From the NCBI RefSeq assembly GCF_016482825.1, contig NZ_JAEMNV010000003.1, positions 434,001 through 498,000 of the forward strand: a DNA stretch of 64,000 bases, in the 5' to 3' direction. A program made the translations under genes and the position numbers. The notes under the pieces were generated by a model. The model worked only from the letters and a program-made list of their open reading frames with translations. It searched no databases and had not been told where the DNA came from. Shown one piece after another: positions 51,309-59,447 of this stretch (the first letter of the stretch is position 1; every line of letters starts with the position of its first letter). Source of the DNA: Antrihabitans stalagmiti. Lineage in GTDB: Bacteria > Actinomycetota > Actinomycetes > Mycobacteriales > Mycobacteriaceae.

Positions 51309-51988
51309 GCAGGTTGTTCGGCGCGTAGCCGGGCGATCTCGGCCTCGAGTTCCTGATTCCGACGTTGCAACTGTGCGATCTCGTCGTTCAGAGGTTCGCG
51401 AGCCAGGCGCAGCGACTCGGCCATACGTTCGGCACTGTATTTGACCGGAATGTTCTTGATGCAGTTGCGATCCAGCGCTTCGACGTCGATCCGGAACGCA
51501 CGTTCGCAGCGAGTGCGGACGACGCCGTCGCCGATGGTGAGCATGCGGTCGATGAACTCGGGATCGTCTGTGCGCTCGACGATCTCGGCGCGGCCGAACA
51601 CCTTCACCCGGGTGCGGGTCGGGTAGTCGACGAAGAACAGCGCGACCCGATTGTCGTGATCGAGGTTGCCGAGAGTGACGAACTGCTGGTTTCCCGAATA
51701 ATCGCCGAGCGCGATCGTCGACGGGTCGAGTACGTGGACGAATCCCTTTGGGCCGCCTCGGTGTTGGACGTAGGGCCAGCCCGATGGGGTCACGGTCGCG
51801 ATGAAGAGTGAGTCGGTTGCACGGATGAGCGCTATCGTCTGCCCATCCAGATCCTGGCGTTCACCCGAATTATCGCTGTCTGCCATCTGGTGGCCGTACC
51901 AATTGATGCTTCCCGTCGCGCGCTGGCGCTCCGCGCTGGCCTCGGAGAACGCGATCGCCCCGTAGCGAGTGGTGTCGTTCGTTCGCAC
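51305..51988 (-). CDS. PNPOx-like flavoprotein with C-terminal coiled coil
   Basis: The 227-residue protein has a split-barrel core (SLFIATVTPSGWPYVQHRGGPKGFVHVLDPSTIALGDYSGNQQFVTLGNLDHDNRVALFFVDYPTRTRVKVFGRAEIVE) and a C-terminal coiled coil (EIAQLQRRNQELEAEIARLRAE). The coiled coil is unusual and may drive oligomerisation. GTG at 51988 has AGGGTGG five bases upstream. It converges on paralogue 3 of PF10118 with a four-base overlap. It is probably an FMN protein in redox or heme/sulfur chemistry; unknown partner. Confidence 0.85.
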   Translation of the reverse strand: MRTNDTTRYGAIAFSEASAERQRATGSINWYGHQMADSDNSGERQDLDGQTIALIRATDSLFIATVTPSGWPYVQHRGGPKGFVHVLDPSTIALGDYSGNQQFVTLGNLDHDNRVALFFVDYPTRTRVKVFGRAEIVERTDDPEFIDRMLTIGDGVVRTRCERAFRIDVEALDRNCIKNIPVKYSAERMAESLRLAREPLNDEIAQLQRRNQELEAEIARLRAEQPA

Positions 51989-52114
51989 GAGGACCACCCT
52001 AAGCCGTGGTGAGGACCGACCTGGGTGAGCTAGGTCGCATTTGGGCCCTCAGCGTTTTCGCCCGGGTTGCGCGGGTATTCGACTTTTGTACCGATACCCA
52101 ACGGAGGGAAGAGC

Positions 52115-52351
52115 ATGACTGACTCGAACAGCGGACCAGCAGAAGCAGTCAAGGGCGTCGTCGAAGGCGTCAAGGGCAAGGTCAAGGAAGCGGTCGGTGC
52201 GGTCACCGGTCAAGACGATCTGACTCGCGAGGGCCAGGCACAGCAGGACAAGGCCGAGAACCAGCGCGAAGCTGCCAAGAAGGAAGCCGAAGCAGAGGCC
52301 GCTCGCGCAGCTGCCAAGGTCGACGAAGAGCGCCAGCGCGCGAATCAGTAG
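52115..52351 (+). CDS. CsbD-like stress protein
   Basis: The 78-residue, highly charged protein has the CsbD-like pattern (AVKGVVEGVKGKVKEAVGAVTGQDDLTREGQAQQDKAENQ) followed by an Ala/Glu/Lys-rich tail. GGAGGGAAG precedes the ATG. CsbD proteins are small stress-induced proteins of unknown mechanism. It is followed by a strong intrinsic terminator. Confidence 0.92.
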   Translation: MTDSNSGPAEAVKGVVEGVKGKVKEAVGAVTGQDDLTREGQAQQDKAENQREAAKKEAEAEAARAAAKVDEERQRANQ

Positions 52352-52370
52352 TCGAATAGCTTGATACGAC

Positions 52371-52407
52371 GAGGAGCGACCCAGAAGTTGGGTCGCTCCT
52401 CTTCTTT
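52371..52407 (+). terminator. Intrinsic terminator after csbD-like gene
   Basis: A perfect 13-bp stem (GAGGAGCGACCCA at 52371-52383 with 52389-52401) closes a five-base loop and is followed by TTCTTT (52402-52407). It is the clearest Rho-independent terminator in the window. Confidence 0.9.
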
Positions 52408-52494
52408 GCCCTGAGCATGCGGAGCGAAGGCGACATCCGTCCCGCATGGCGGTACCGGTGCCACATTCGCTCAGAGGGTTTGCGTGGCTGCGAG

Positions 52495-53109
52495 CTAGGT
52501 CAGCGCCGACAAGCCCGGCCCATCGAGATCTCGCAGCGCGATCGTGCGTCCGGAGATGGCCAGGAGTAGCGACAGTGCGGGACCGCTGACCTCAGGTCCG
52601 TCACCGATCGATACGTCGGCGTCAGTGGCCCGCAACCTGATCGAAGCGACGAGTTGTTTTGCGCCACCGAAGGATACGGGTGTGCGCGCCTGGTACCGCA
52701 GCGACCTGACAACCGCCTCTGCTGAGTAATTGCGCGTGATCCCGAGTGGCCTACGGATGTCTTCACCGTGGACCACCTCTTCGACCAGTCTGCTGTCGAG
52801 CGGTGCGGGCGGCGTCGACGTGAGTGTGGCCACCTGCCGAAGCCGCGCCAGTGTTTCGCGGGGAGTGGAACCGCGTTCGCGTTCGACACCTTGGGCGGTC
52901 TGGCGATCGAAGTCGAACCGCGCCCGGACCATTGCACGCACGATTCCGAGTCGGGTGGTCTTTGCGTTGGCCACCAGATGGGCGGCGACGTCATGCACCG
53001 TCCAGTCGCCGCACAGTGACGGCCGGTCCCATAGATCGTCGGTGAGGTTGGCAAGGTCGTCGATCAGTGCCGCGCGCTCCGCGTGCACCAGTGGCCAAAC
53101 TTCGCTCAT
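52495..53109 (-). CDS. Mycothiol-dependent maleylpyruvate isomerase-like (MDMPI) protein
   Basis: The 204-residue protein has the MDMPI/TIGR03083-like pattern: VHAERAALIDDLANLTDDLWDRPSLCGDWTVHDVAAHLVANAKTT, with the family His/Trp residues, and a C-terminal SCP-2-like region. Such proteins often use mycothiol and a divalent metal. AAGG lies eight bases before the ATG. It lies divergent to the ComB-like gene across the inverted-repeat element. Confidence 0.88.
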   Translation of the reverse strand: MSEVWPLVHAERAALIDDLANLTDDLWDRPSLCGDWTVHDVAAHLVANAKTTRLGIVRAMVRARFDFDRQTAQGVERERGSTPRETLARLRQVATLTSTPPAPLDSRLVEEVVHGEDIRRPLGITRNYSAEAVVRSLRYQARTPVSFGGAKQLVASIRLRATDADVSIGDGPEVSGPALSLLLAISGRTIALRDLDGPGLSALT

Positions 53110-53169
53110 GAAAAGAGCCTTACAGGCTTGCCTCGATCGGTCGGCTGCAGGGTCGGAAAGGAAGCCCGG

Positions 53170-53979
53170 TTGGGTCCGCGAACGGGCTGCCAGTGCCACA
53201 TTTCGGGTCGGAACTGGACACTGAGAGCCCGTTCGCGGGGGATTCTGCTGGGCAGGTTCGACTGGGGTTCCTCCGGCGCTTCCGCCATCGGCACCGATGC
53301 CGGAGTGGCGATTGTCGTCGACGTGTTGTCCTTCACTACGACGTTGTCGGTTGCTGCCGATCGGGGCATAGAGGTGTTGCCGTATCGGTGGAACGACGAC
53401 TCGGCGGCTCAGTACGCGGCCGACCATCAAGCGGTCCTTGCTGTCGGTCGGAACGAAGCGGTGGGAGACGCGGTGAGCCTGTCGCCCGCCACCGTCCGAT
53501 CGGCCCAAGGATTGGAGCGCCTGGTGCTGCCGTCACCGAACGGATCCTCGATCGCGCATTCGCTGGCCGCGACTTCAGGCGTGTGCATCGGCGCCGCGTT
53601 GCGCAATGCGTCGGCAGTCGCCGAATGGATCTCCGACAACCACCGTGACGGAACCGCATTGTCGGTTATCGCGGCGGGTGAGCGCTGGCCCGATGGGACG
53701 CTCCGCCCTGCTGTCGAGGATCTGCTGGGTGCTGGTGCGATCCTTGCGGAGTTGGTCGCTCGGCGACCGGATCTGGCGCTGTCCCCGGAGGCTGAGATCG
53801 CAGCTGCGGCATGGCATTCGGTGTCCGATCGGTTGGCGGCGGTGTTGGCGCAGTGCGCATCCGGGCGGGAATTCCTTGCCGCGGGCTACGCATCCGACGT
53901 CGCGGTTGCCGCAGAGGTGAACGAGAGCAGATCGGTGCCGGTGCTCGACGGGCATCGGTTCGTCGATCGAGGCAGTTAG
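53170..53979 (+). CDS. ComB-like 2-phosphosulfolactate phosphatase family protein
   Basis: The 269-residue protein has ComB-family blocks: GVAIVVDVLSFTTTLSVAADRG, LPSPNGSSIAHSLAA, VIAAGERWPDGTLRPAVEDLLGAGAI and the C-terminal CASGREFLAAGYASDVAVA. The preceding RFDWGSSGA is typical near the N-terminus. The only supported start is TTG 53170 with AAGGA upstream, which makes the first 23 residues encoded by the inverted repeat 53176-53238, an abnormal N-terminus. True sulfolactate chemistry is not established in actinobacteria; many annotated members are uncertain. Confidence 0.78.
   Translation: MGPRTGCQCHISGRNWTLRARSRGILLGRFDWGSSGASAIGTDAGVAIVVDVLSFTTTLSVAADRGIEVLPYRWNDDSAAQYAADHQAVLAVGRNEAVGDAVSLSPATVRSAQGLERLVLPSPNGSSIAHSLAATSGVCIGAALRNASAVAEWISDNHRDGTALSVIAAGERWPDGTLRPAVEDLLGAGAILAELVARRPDLALSPEAEIAAAAWHSVSDRLAAVLAQCASGREFLAAGYASDVAVAAEVNESRSVPVLDGHRFVDRGS
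53176..53238. repeat. Inverted-repeat element, copy 2 (20-bp arms)
   Basis: The left arm (53176-53195, starts CCGCGAACGGGCT) and right arm (53219-53238) pair at 18 of 20 positions with a 23-base loop. The outer arms and the ends GAACGGGC / GCCCGTTCG match the element at 23315-23370, showing a dispersed family. It lies within the 5' end of the ComB-like gene. Confidence 0.85.
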
Positions 53980-54239
53980 CAAGAAGCGCGCTGCCGCGGT
54001 AGTGGTGTGGACACGCCGTCGAAGACCTATTGCAGGTCGCAATCCGCAACGACCTCGCTCGCTGATTGCGGACTTCACACGTCCGATCAGGCATGTGAGG
54101 TCGGTAATGCATTGGCGACGTTGAGATTTCGTCGGCAGAAAGTGCACGGCCGCTGTGGTGGGGATCGCGGCGTACATAAGCCGGCCTAGAGTTATGTGAG
54201 TGAAACCGGTGTGATTCGCGATCCTCGAGGAACCTCTCT

Positions 54240-54492
54240 TCAAGGCCCCCGCCCCGGCGCAGGCGTGGTTGGCTGGGACCTGGCTCTCCTCGCCCTGGCC
54301 AGGCTGGTGTCCGATGGTGAGACTGCCAACCACGAGGGGAATCAAGGAGTCACCCGAGGGGCGCGAGTTCATCCGGCGTAGCGCCGCGGCATGGGGACAT
54401 GCTCACTTGGCGAGCCGGAGCAGGTCGCGGCCACCACCGAGTTTTACGCACCCAGCATTTCGTCCCAGGCAGATAAGGAATGTACGCAATGA
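54240..54492 (+). pseudogene. Unrecognised coding remnant with frame changes
   Basis: Different frames encode protein-like pieces: LARLVSDGETANH, then TRGIKESPEGREFIRRSAAAW, then GEPEQVAATTEFYAPSISS ending at TGA 54490-54492. Together they look like the end of one gene with at least two frame changes. I cannot name the family. The stop overlaps the start of the next gene (ATGA). The rest of the 509-bp gap from 53980 shows no gene or RNA that I recognise. Confidence 0.3.
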
Positions 54493-54980
54493 AGTACACC
54501 AACTCGGTCGAGATCGCGCTGCCGCTGGAGAGGGTGGCCCTGCTGCTCGCAGACCCAGCACAGCTACCGAAGTGGCTACGGGGCATGGTGCTGCACGAGC
54601 CGCTGAGAGGGATACACGGGGAGCTCGGCACCACGTCGCGGGTCGTGATGCAGTCCGGGAAGCGGAGTATCGAATGCATCGAAACGATCACCCGCCGAGA
54701 GCCTGCAGACCTACACGGGATCCCTAAAGGGACCGTCGTTCACTTCGACCGCGAGATCGTGGGCGCGGGTATGTGGAGCGTCGTCCGCGATCGGCTGACC
54801 GCAGCAAACCCGGAGACGACGCTCTGGGAGTGCGAGAGCGAATACCGGTTCAGTGGTCTGCTGATGCGGCTGATGGGACTTCTGATGCCCAGCGCCTTCC
54901 GCAAGCAGTCGCAACAGCACATGCAGGACTTCACGGCGTTCGCCGAACAGGGGAAGGACGTCCGCGACACGAACAAGTGA
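54489..54980 (+). CDS. SRPBCC-like protein
   Basis: The 163-residue protein starts MKYTNSVEIALPLERVALLLADPAQLPKWLRGM, a typical opening of START/SRPBCC proteins, and ends with MRLMGLLMPSAFRKQSQQHMQDFTAFAE, as in membrane-facing or ligand-binding members. ATG 54489 overlaps the TGA of an upstream remnant frame; AAGGA lies about nine bases upstream. It probably binds a hydrophobic ligand. It converges on an alpha/beta hydrolase with only three bases between stops. Confidence 0.8.
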   Translation: MKYTNSVEIALPLERVALLLADPAQLPKWLRGMVLHEPLRGIHGELGTTSRVVMQSGKRSIECIETITRREPADLHGIPKGTVVHFDREIVGAGMWSVVRDRLTAANPETTLWECESEYRFSGLLMRLMGLLMPSAFRKQSQQHMQDFTAFAEQGKDVRDTNK

Positions 54981-54983
54981 TCG

Positions 54984-55772
54984 TCACGGCGCTTCAGGAA
55001 TCACCGATTCGCTTGCGCCGGCGCGTCGGATCGGCATCCAGGTTGTGGTGGGTGTTCCATCCAGGAAGTCGCGCACGAGGCGCGTGCACAGTTCAGGCTT
55101 CTCGTGCAACAACAGGTGCGACGTTTCGGGCACGATCGCCAGTTGCGCATTGGGAATCGACCGGTACAGCTCGAGTGTGTGCTCGAGGGTCACGATGTCG
55201 TCGTCGGCGGCCATGACCAGCGTCGGACACGCAACGGTCGCCAGGTCTGCCGCGGGAATCGGCGGGTCGTCGTTGGCGGACCGCGCCACTTTCGCCATGA
55301 CGACTGGAAAGTGGTCGGCCCCATCCGGGGACACCTCCGCGTAGGCGGCGACCAGAACCGGCGGCGGTGGGGCGTCCGCGCTTGGCTTCAGAATGGCGCC
55401 GTTTTGGTCGAAGGCACCGCTGATCAGGACCAACCGGTCGACCAGATCAGGTCGGCGTATCGCGACGACCAGTGCGACGACGGCACCTGCGCTGTAGCCG
55501 ACCAACCGGACGGGTCCGTCGACGATCCGCTCGATGAAGGCCGCCGAGTCCTCGGCCAGCAGATCCATCGTTATGGGACCGGGCTGGTCGGCGGTGTGGC
55601 CGTGGCCGCGGCGTTCGGGGAGCAAGAGCCGGTAGTCGGCGGCCAGCGCGTCGAGGTTGCCGTCGAAGTCTCGGCTGTCGGTCAGACCACCGTGCAGCAG
55701 TACGACCGGCGCACCTGCCCCGCCGTCCTCGTACCAGGTGCTGATTCCGTTGACGTCGATGTAGTCGGCCAT
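54984..55772 (-). CDS. Alpha/beta hydrolase
   Basis: The 262-residue protein has HGGLTDSRDFDGNLDAL, the elbow LVGYSAGAVVAL, the acid loop MAADDDIVTLEHTLELY and the His in PETSHLLLHEKP, the usual triad. The opening YIDVNGISTWYEDGGAG is typical for this family. GAGAGGA lies about ten bases before the ATG. It is next to the SigG-like sigma gene, transcribed in the same direction; in M. tuberculosis sigG also lies by an alpha/beta hydrolase gene. Substrate unknown. Confidence 0.9.
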   Translation of the reverse strand: MADYIDVNGISTWYEDGGAGAPVVLLHGGLTDSRDFDGNLDALAADYRLLLPERRGHGHTADQPGPITMDLLAEDSAAFIERIVDGPVRLVGYSAGAVVALVVAIRRPDLVDRLVLISGAFDQNGAILKPSADAPPPPVLVAAYAEVSPDGADHFPVVMAKVARSANDDPPIPAADLATVACPTLVMAADDDIVTLEHTLELYRSIPNAQLAIVPETSHLLLHEKPELCTRLVRDFLDGTPTTTWMPIRRAGASESVIPEAP

Positions 55773-55832
55773 GTGTTGTCGGTCCTCTCGTATCGGGTGG
55801 GTACACCAGTGATACGAGTCGGCTGCCGAAAA

Positions 55833-56798
55833 CTAATCGGTCGTGACGAGAACCGGCGGGAGATCGAAGAGTGCGAACAGCCGGTCGGGGTCGAGATAGG
55901 TCGTTGTCTCGGTGATCGTCGCGTCGACGATGGTGAAGACCACGAGGGCGAACGGTCGCAGGCTGCCGTCCGGTCCGGTCGGTAGGTACTGACCGAACGC
56001 CGGCGCACCGTTGGCGGTTGTGGGAAGAAGCCTGGCGCCGCTGCAGAAGTCGCCGCCGGCAAGTAGCGAGCTGCGAATGTCGGCGCGGCCGCGCAGCCAC
56101 CACAGGTACGGCGGCATGGAGGTCGTCGCATCCTCGTGCAGCAACGCAACGAGAGCTTCGACGTCATAGCGTTCGAACGCGGAGCAGTAGCGGGCCAGCA
56201 GTTCCTGCTGCGTCGAGTCCATCGGTTGTGCGTCGCCGAGTGGTTCCGATGCAAGGGTCGACCGCGCACGTTGCAACGCGCTGGTGACCGACGCCGTTGT
56301 GGTGTCGAGCAGCCGCGCAACTTCGTCTGCCTTCCAGCACAACACATCCCGAAAGATCAGAACGGCGCGCTGTCGGGCGGGCAGGCGTTGTAGCGCTGCG
56401 ACGAACGCGAGGCGAATCGAGCTGCGAAGCAACGCCACATCGGCCGGATCGCCAGCTGGCACCGCTCGATGGTCGGGGATCGGCAGTACCCACGCATGTT
56501 CCGGGAGCGGCGCTCCCACGTCGGGTCCCGGGCGTGACGGCGCCGCCAGATCCATTGCTCTTGCCCGCCGTTGGCGGCCTCGTGCGGTGTCGATGCAGAT
56601 GTTGGTGGCAATGCGATACAGCCACGGCCGCACATCGCCGCGAGCAGGATCGAAGCGATCGATACTGCGCAGGGCGTTTACGAACGTCTCCTGCACGGCG
56701 TCCTCGGCATCGAAGGGCGACGCCAGCATCCGGTAGCAGTAGCCCGTCAACTCGACGCGGTACTGCTCCAGATCGTGCTCGGGTCCGGCCGCACTCAT
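55833..56798 (-). CDS. ECF sigma factor with SnoaL-like C-terminal domain (SigG/ECF41-related)
   Basis: The 321-residue protein has region 2 (LTGYCYRMLASPFDAEDAVQETFVNALRSIDRFDPARGDVRPWLYRIATNICID), region 4 (LQRLPARQRAVLIFRDVLCWKADEVARLLDTTTASVTSALQRARSTL) and a C-terminal NTF2/SnoaL-like domain (YCSAFERYDVEALVALLHEDATTSMPPYLWWLRGRADI). This matches SigG-type sigma factors. The ATG at 56798 is chosen from the position where homology begins; a very long upstream frame is antisense to secA2. The SnoaL domain probably modulates activity. Confidence 0.9.
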   Translation of the reverse strand: MSAAGPEHDLEQYRVELTGYCYRMLASPFDAEDAVQETFVNALRSIDRFDPARGDVRPWLYRIATNICIDTARGRQRRARAMDLAAPSRPGPDVGAPLPEHAWVLPIPDHRAVPAGDPADVALLRSSIRLAFVAALQRLPARQRAVLIFRDVLCWKADEVARLLDTTTASVTSALQRARSTLASEPLGDAQPMDSTQQELLARYCSAFERYDVEALVALLHEDATTSMPPYLWWLRGRADIRSSLLAGGDFCSGARLLPTTANGAPAFGQYLPTGPDGSLRPFALVVFTIVDATITETTTYLDPDRLFALFDLPPVLVTTD

Positions 56799-56876
56799 GC
56801 CGCGACAATATCGGGCTCGCCGGACTGCCTCGCCAGCGATCCGAGGCGTCGGCCCGGGTTCTGGAACACTCGAGTG

Positions 56877-59204
56877 ATGTCGAATCGAAAGGGACTCGTC
56901 GCGCGACTGCGGCGATTCACAGACCGCACTGCAAGCGTCGACCTCACGCGGTACACAAAACTGTTGCCTGCGATCGGCGAGCGCGAGGCGGACCTCCGCA
57001 CACTGTCCGACGAGGAGATCGGTGCCGCCGCGGACCGCTTGCGGAAGTCGGTCGACGACAAGGCGTGGTTGCCGGACATGTGTGCGCTCGGACGCGAGGC
57101 CGCCGACCGCGCGCTCGGCGAACGACCTTTCGACGTTCAACTGTTGGGTGCAATGGGCATGCTCTCGGGCAACGTCGTGCAGATGGCGACCGGTGAGGGC
57201 AAGACGCTCGTCGGTGCGATCGCGGCAGCCGGTTATGCGTTGCGCGGCAACCACGTTCACGTTGTCTCGGTCAACGACTACCTCGCTCGACGCGATGCCG
57301 AATGGATGCGTCCGGTCTACGACCTGCTCGGCGTCACCGTCGGCTTCGTCGAGGAGTCGAGTACCAACGACGAGCGGCGCGCCGCATACGAGTGCGAGGT
57401 GACGTACGGCGCTGTCAGCGAAATCGGGTTCGACGTGCTGCGTGACCGTCTCGTGGTTGTCCCCGGTGACCAGGTGGCACCACACCGGGAGGTCGCGATC
57501 ATCGACGAGGCCGACTCGGTGCTCGTCGACGAGGCGCGAGTTCCGCTGGTGCTGGCGGGGTCGGTGGATCCTGGGGTCACACATGTCGAGATCGCCAACA
57601 TCGTTCGACGGCTTCGTCCAAAGCAGCACTACGAGGTCGACCCCGGCCGCAACGTCTGGTTGACCCCACTTGGGGAGGCCGAAGTCGAGCGGGCGCTCGG
57701 CGGGATCGACCTCTACGACGATTCCGGCTCGGACCGCCTTGCCTCGGTCAACCTCGCGCTGCACGCAGAAGCGTTGCTCACCCGCGACGTCGACTACCTG
57801 GTCCGCAACGGAGCCGTGCAGCTGATCAATCAGTCGCGCGGGCGAGTTGCCGTGCTCCAGCGCTGGCCCGACGGGCTGCAAGCTGCGGTGGAGGCGAAGG
57901 AACAGCTGGCGCCCTCCGACAGCGGGGAGATCCTGGATTCGAGCACGGTGCAGGCGCTGATCTCGCGCTACCCGACGGTCGCTGGAATGACGGGAACCGC
58001 TGTCGCCGTTGCCGATACGCTGCGTGAGTTCTACGAGCTCGAGGTCGCGGTCATTCCGACGGATCAGGAGAACATCCGAATCGACGAGCCCGACCGCATT
58101 TTCACAACCGCGGAAGCGAAGCTGACCGCGATCGTCGCCGAGATCGAAAAGGTGCACGCCGACGGCCGCCCGATTCTGATCGGTACGCAGGACGTCGCCG
58201 AATCCGACGCGCTCGCAGAGCTTTTGGTGCAAGCCGGACTGACGTGTGCAGTGCTCAACGCGCGCAACGACGCAGAGGAAGCGAAGATCATCGCCGAAGC
58301 CGGAGCGCCTGGTGCGATCACCGTCTCCACCCAGATGGCAGGTCGCGGCACCGACATCAAACTCGGCGGTCACACAGGTACTGGCCCGACCTACGACGAC
58401 GTCGTCGAGCGTGGCGGTCTGTATGTGATCGGCACCGCGAGATACCAGAGCAGCCGGCTCGACGATCAGCTGCGTGGACGAGCGGGCAGGCAGGGCGACC
58501 CGGGCGGCAGTGTTTTCTTCGCAAGCCTCGAAGACGAGGTTGTGCTGATGGGAGAGCCGAATGTCCCCAAAGGGGTTGTCGCCGAGGACGATGGCGAGGT
58601 CACCGATCGGCGAGTGCCACCGCACGTCGACCACGCGCAGCGAGTCCTCGAAGGCGTCAATCTGGAGATCCATCGCAATACATGGCGCTACACGCGGCTG
58701 ATCGAGCGGCAGCGCGACGACATCCTCCGATTCCGCGACGGTGTGCTCAGCGGTGACGCCGCCGCCGAGTTGATGCGGGCGCAGGCTGCGGACCACTACG
58801 CCGAGCTCGAGAATGGACTCGCCGACGATTCGTTGGAACAGGTCTGCCGCGAGATTCTGCTGTTCCAAATCGACCGACTGTGGGCAGATCACCTCGCCTT
58901 CCTCGCCGACGTCCGAGACAGCATTCACCTGCGTGCCCTCGGCAAGGAGACGCCGATCGACGAGTTCCACCGTGCCGCGATACCCGAGTTCCACAAGATC
59001 ATCGACGAAGCGAAATTACAAGCGGTGCAGACCTTCTCCGATCTGATGGTTGTCGACGGAAAGGTCGATCTGGAGGCTGCGGGAGTGCTGAGGCCGTCCG
59101 CGACGTGGACGTACATGGTCCACGACAATCCCTTCGACGCGAGTGTCGGACACGTGCTGGAGGGGATGCGAAGCGATTTGCGCAAACGATTCGGTCGACG
59201 GTGA
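56877..59204 (+). CDS. secA2: SecA2 accessory preprotein translocase ATPase
   Basis: The 775-residue ATPase has the SecA motifs MATGEGKT (residues 104-110), SVNDYLARRD, IIDEADSVLVDEARVPL, TGTAV, MAGRGTDIKLGG and QLRGRAGRQGDPGG. It lacks the Cys-rich C-terminal zinc domain of SecA1, and its length of 775 is close to mycobacterial SecA2. It drives export of a subset of proteins, some without classical signal peptides, through the SecYEG channel. ATG at 56877 is used; a GTG at 56874 is in frame. It is divergent from the SigG-like gene. Confidence 0.95.
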   Translation: MSNRKGLVARLRRFTDRTASVDLTRYTKLLPAIGEREADLRTLSDEEIGAAADRLRKSVDDKAWLPDMCALGREAADRALGERPFDVQLLGAMGMLSGNVVQMATGEGKTLVGAIAAAGYALRGNHVHVVSVNDYLARRDAEWMRPVYDLLGVTVGFVEESSTNDERRAAYECEVTYGAVSEIGFDVLRDRLVVVPGDQVAPHREVAIIDEADSVLVDEARVPLVLAGSVDPGVTHVEIANIVRRLRPKQHYEVDPGRNVWLTPLGEAEVERALGGIDLYDDSGSDRLASVNLALHAEALLTRDVDYLVRNGAVQLINQSRGRVAVLQRWPDGLQAAVEAKEQLAPSDSGEILDSSTVQALISRYPTVAGMTGTAVAVADTLREFYELEVAVIPTDQENIRIDEPDRIFTTAEAKLTAIVAEIEKVHADGRPILIGTQDVAESDALAELLVQAGLTCAVLNARNDAEEAKIIAEAGAPGAITVSTQMAGRGTDIKLGGHTGTGPTYDDVVERGGLYVIGTARYQSSRLDDQLRGRAGRQGDPGGSVFFASLEDEVVLMGEPNVPKGVVAEDDGEVTDRRVPPHVDHAQRVLEGVNLEIHRNTWRYTRLIERQRDDILRFRDGVLSGDAAAELMRAQAADHYAELENGLADDSLEQVCREILLFQIDRLWADHLAFLADVRDSIHLRALGKETPIDEFHRAAIPEFHKIIDEAKLQAVQTFSDLMVVDGKVDLEAAGVLRPSATWTYMVHDNPFDASVGHVLEGMRSDLRKRFGRR

Positions 59205-59205
59205 A

Positions 59206-59338
59206 GGCTGGCGATTGCCACGATCAGCGGACTGGGATCGAAGTAGGCGAGTCGCTCGACTACTTTGCCGTCACGCAGCGTGATTCGGTCTAACAGGGTT
59301 TGCCTCGCCCTACGCTGGCGGAAATCGGTCATCGTCAC
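59206..59338 (-). pseudogene. C-terminal fragment of a SnoaL-like gene
   Basis: The minus-strand frame reads RQTLLDRITLRDGKVVERLAYFDPSPLIVAIASL, matching the end of SnoaL/NTF2-like proteins, but it has no N-terminal half and runs into the secA2 3' end without a proper stop. It is best read as a remnant. No function. Confidence 0.4.
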
Positions 59339-59394
59339 CGACGGTGTCGAGGTATTAGGCCCGATTTAGGGCACAACGGGTTCGAGCGCACGTC

Positions 59395-59429
59395 GACTCC
59401 GCATCGGTGGTTGGGTCCGATGCGGAGTC
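59395..59429. terminator. 13-bp perfect inverted repeat after HNH gene
   Basis: GACTCCGCATCGG (59395-59407) pairs exactly with 59417-59429 across a nine-base loop. It lies 18 bases beyond the stop of the second 13E12 gene, transcribed leftward, and is probably a terminator without a T-run. Confidence 0.65.
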
Positions 59430-59447
59430 GGTGTTCGGTTGTTGTGC

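Noticed and set aside
54200-54480. Riboswitch or structured RNA
   Set aside because: The GC-rich segment has no conserved box of a known class; protein-like pieces explain it better.
56799-58994. A minus-strand frame of about 1050 codons antisense to secA2
   Set aside because: It is a high-GC antisense shadow; only the sigma-factor part (ending at 56798) has recognisable domains.
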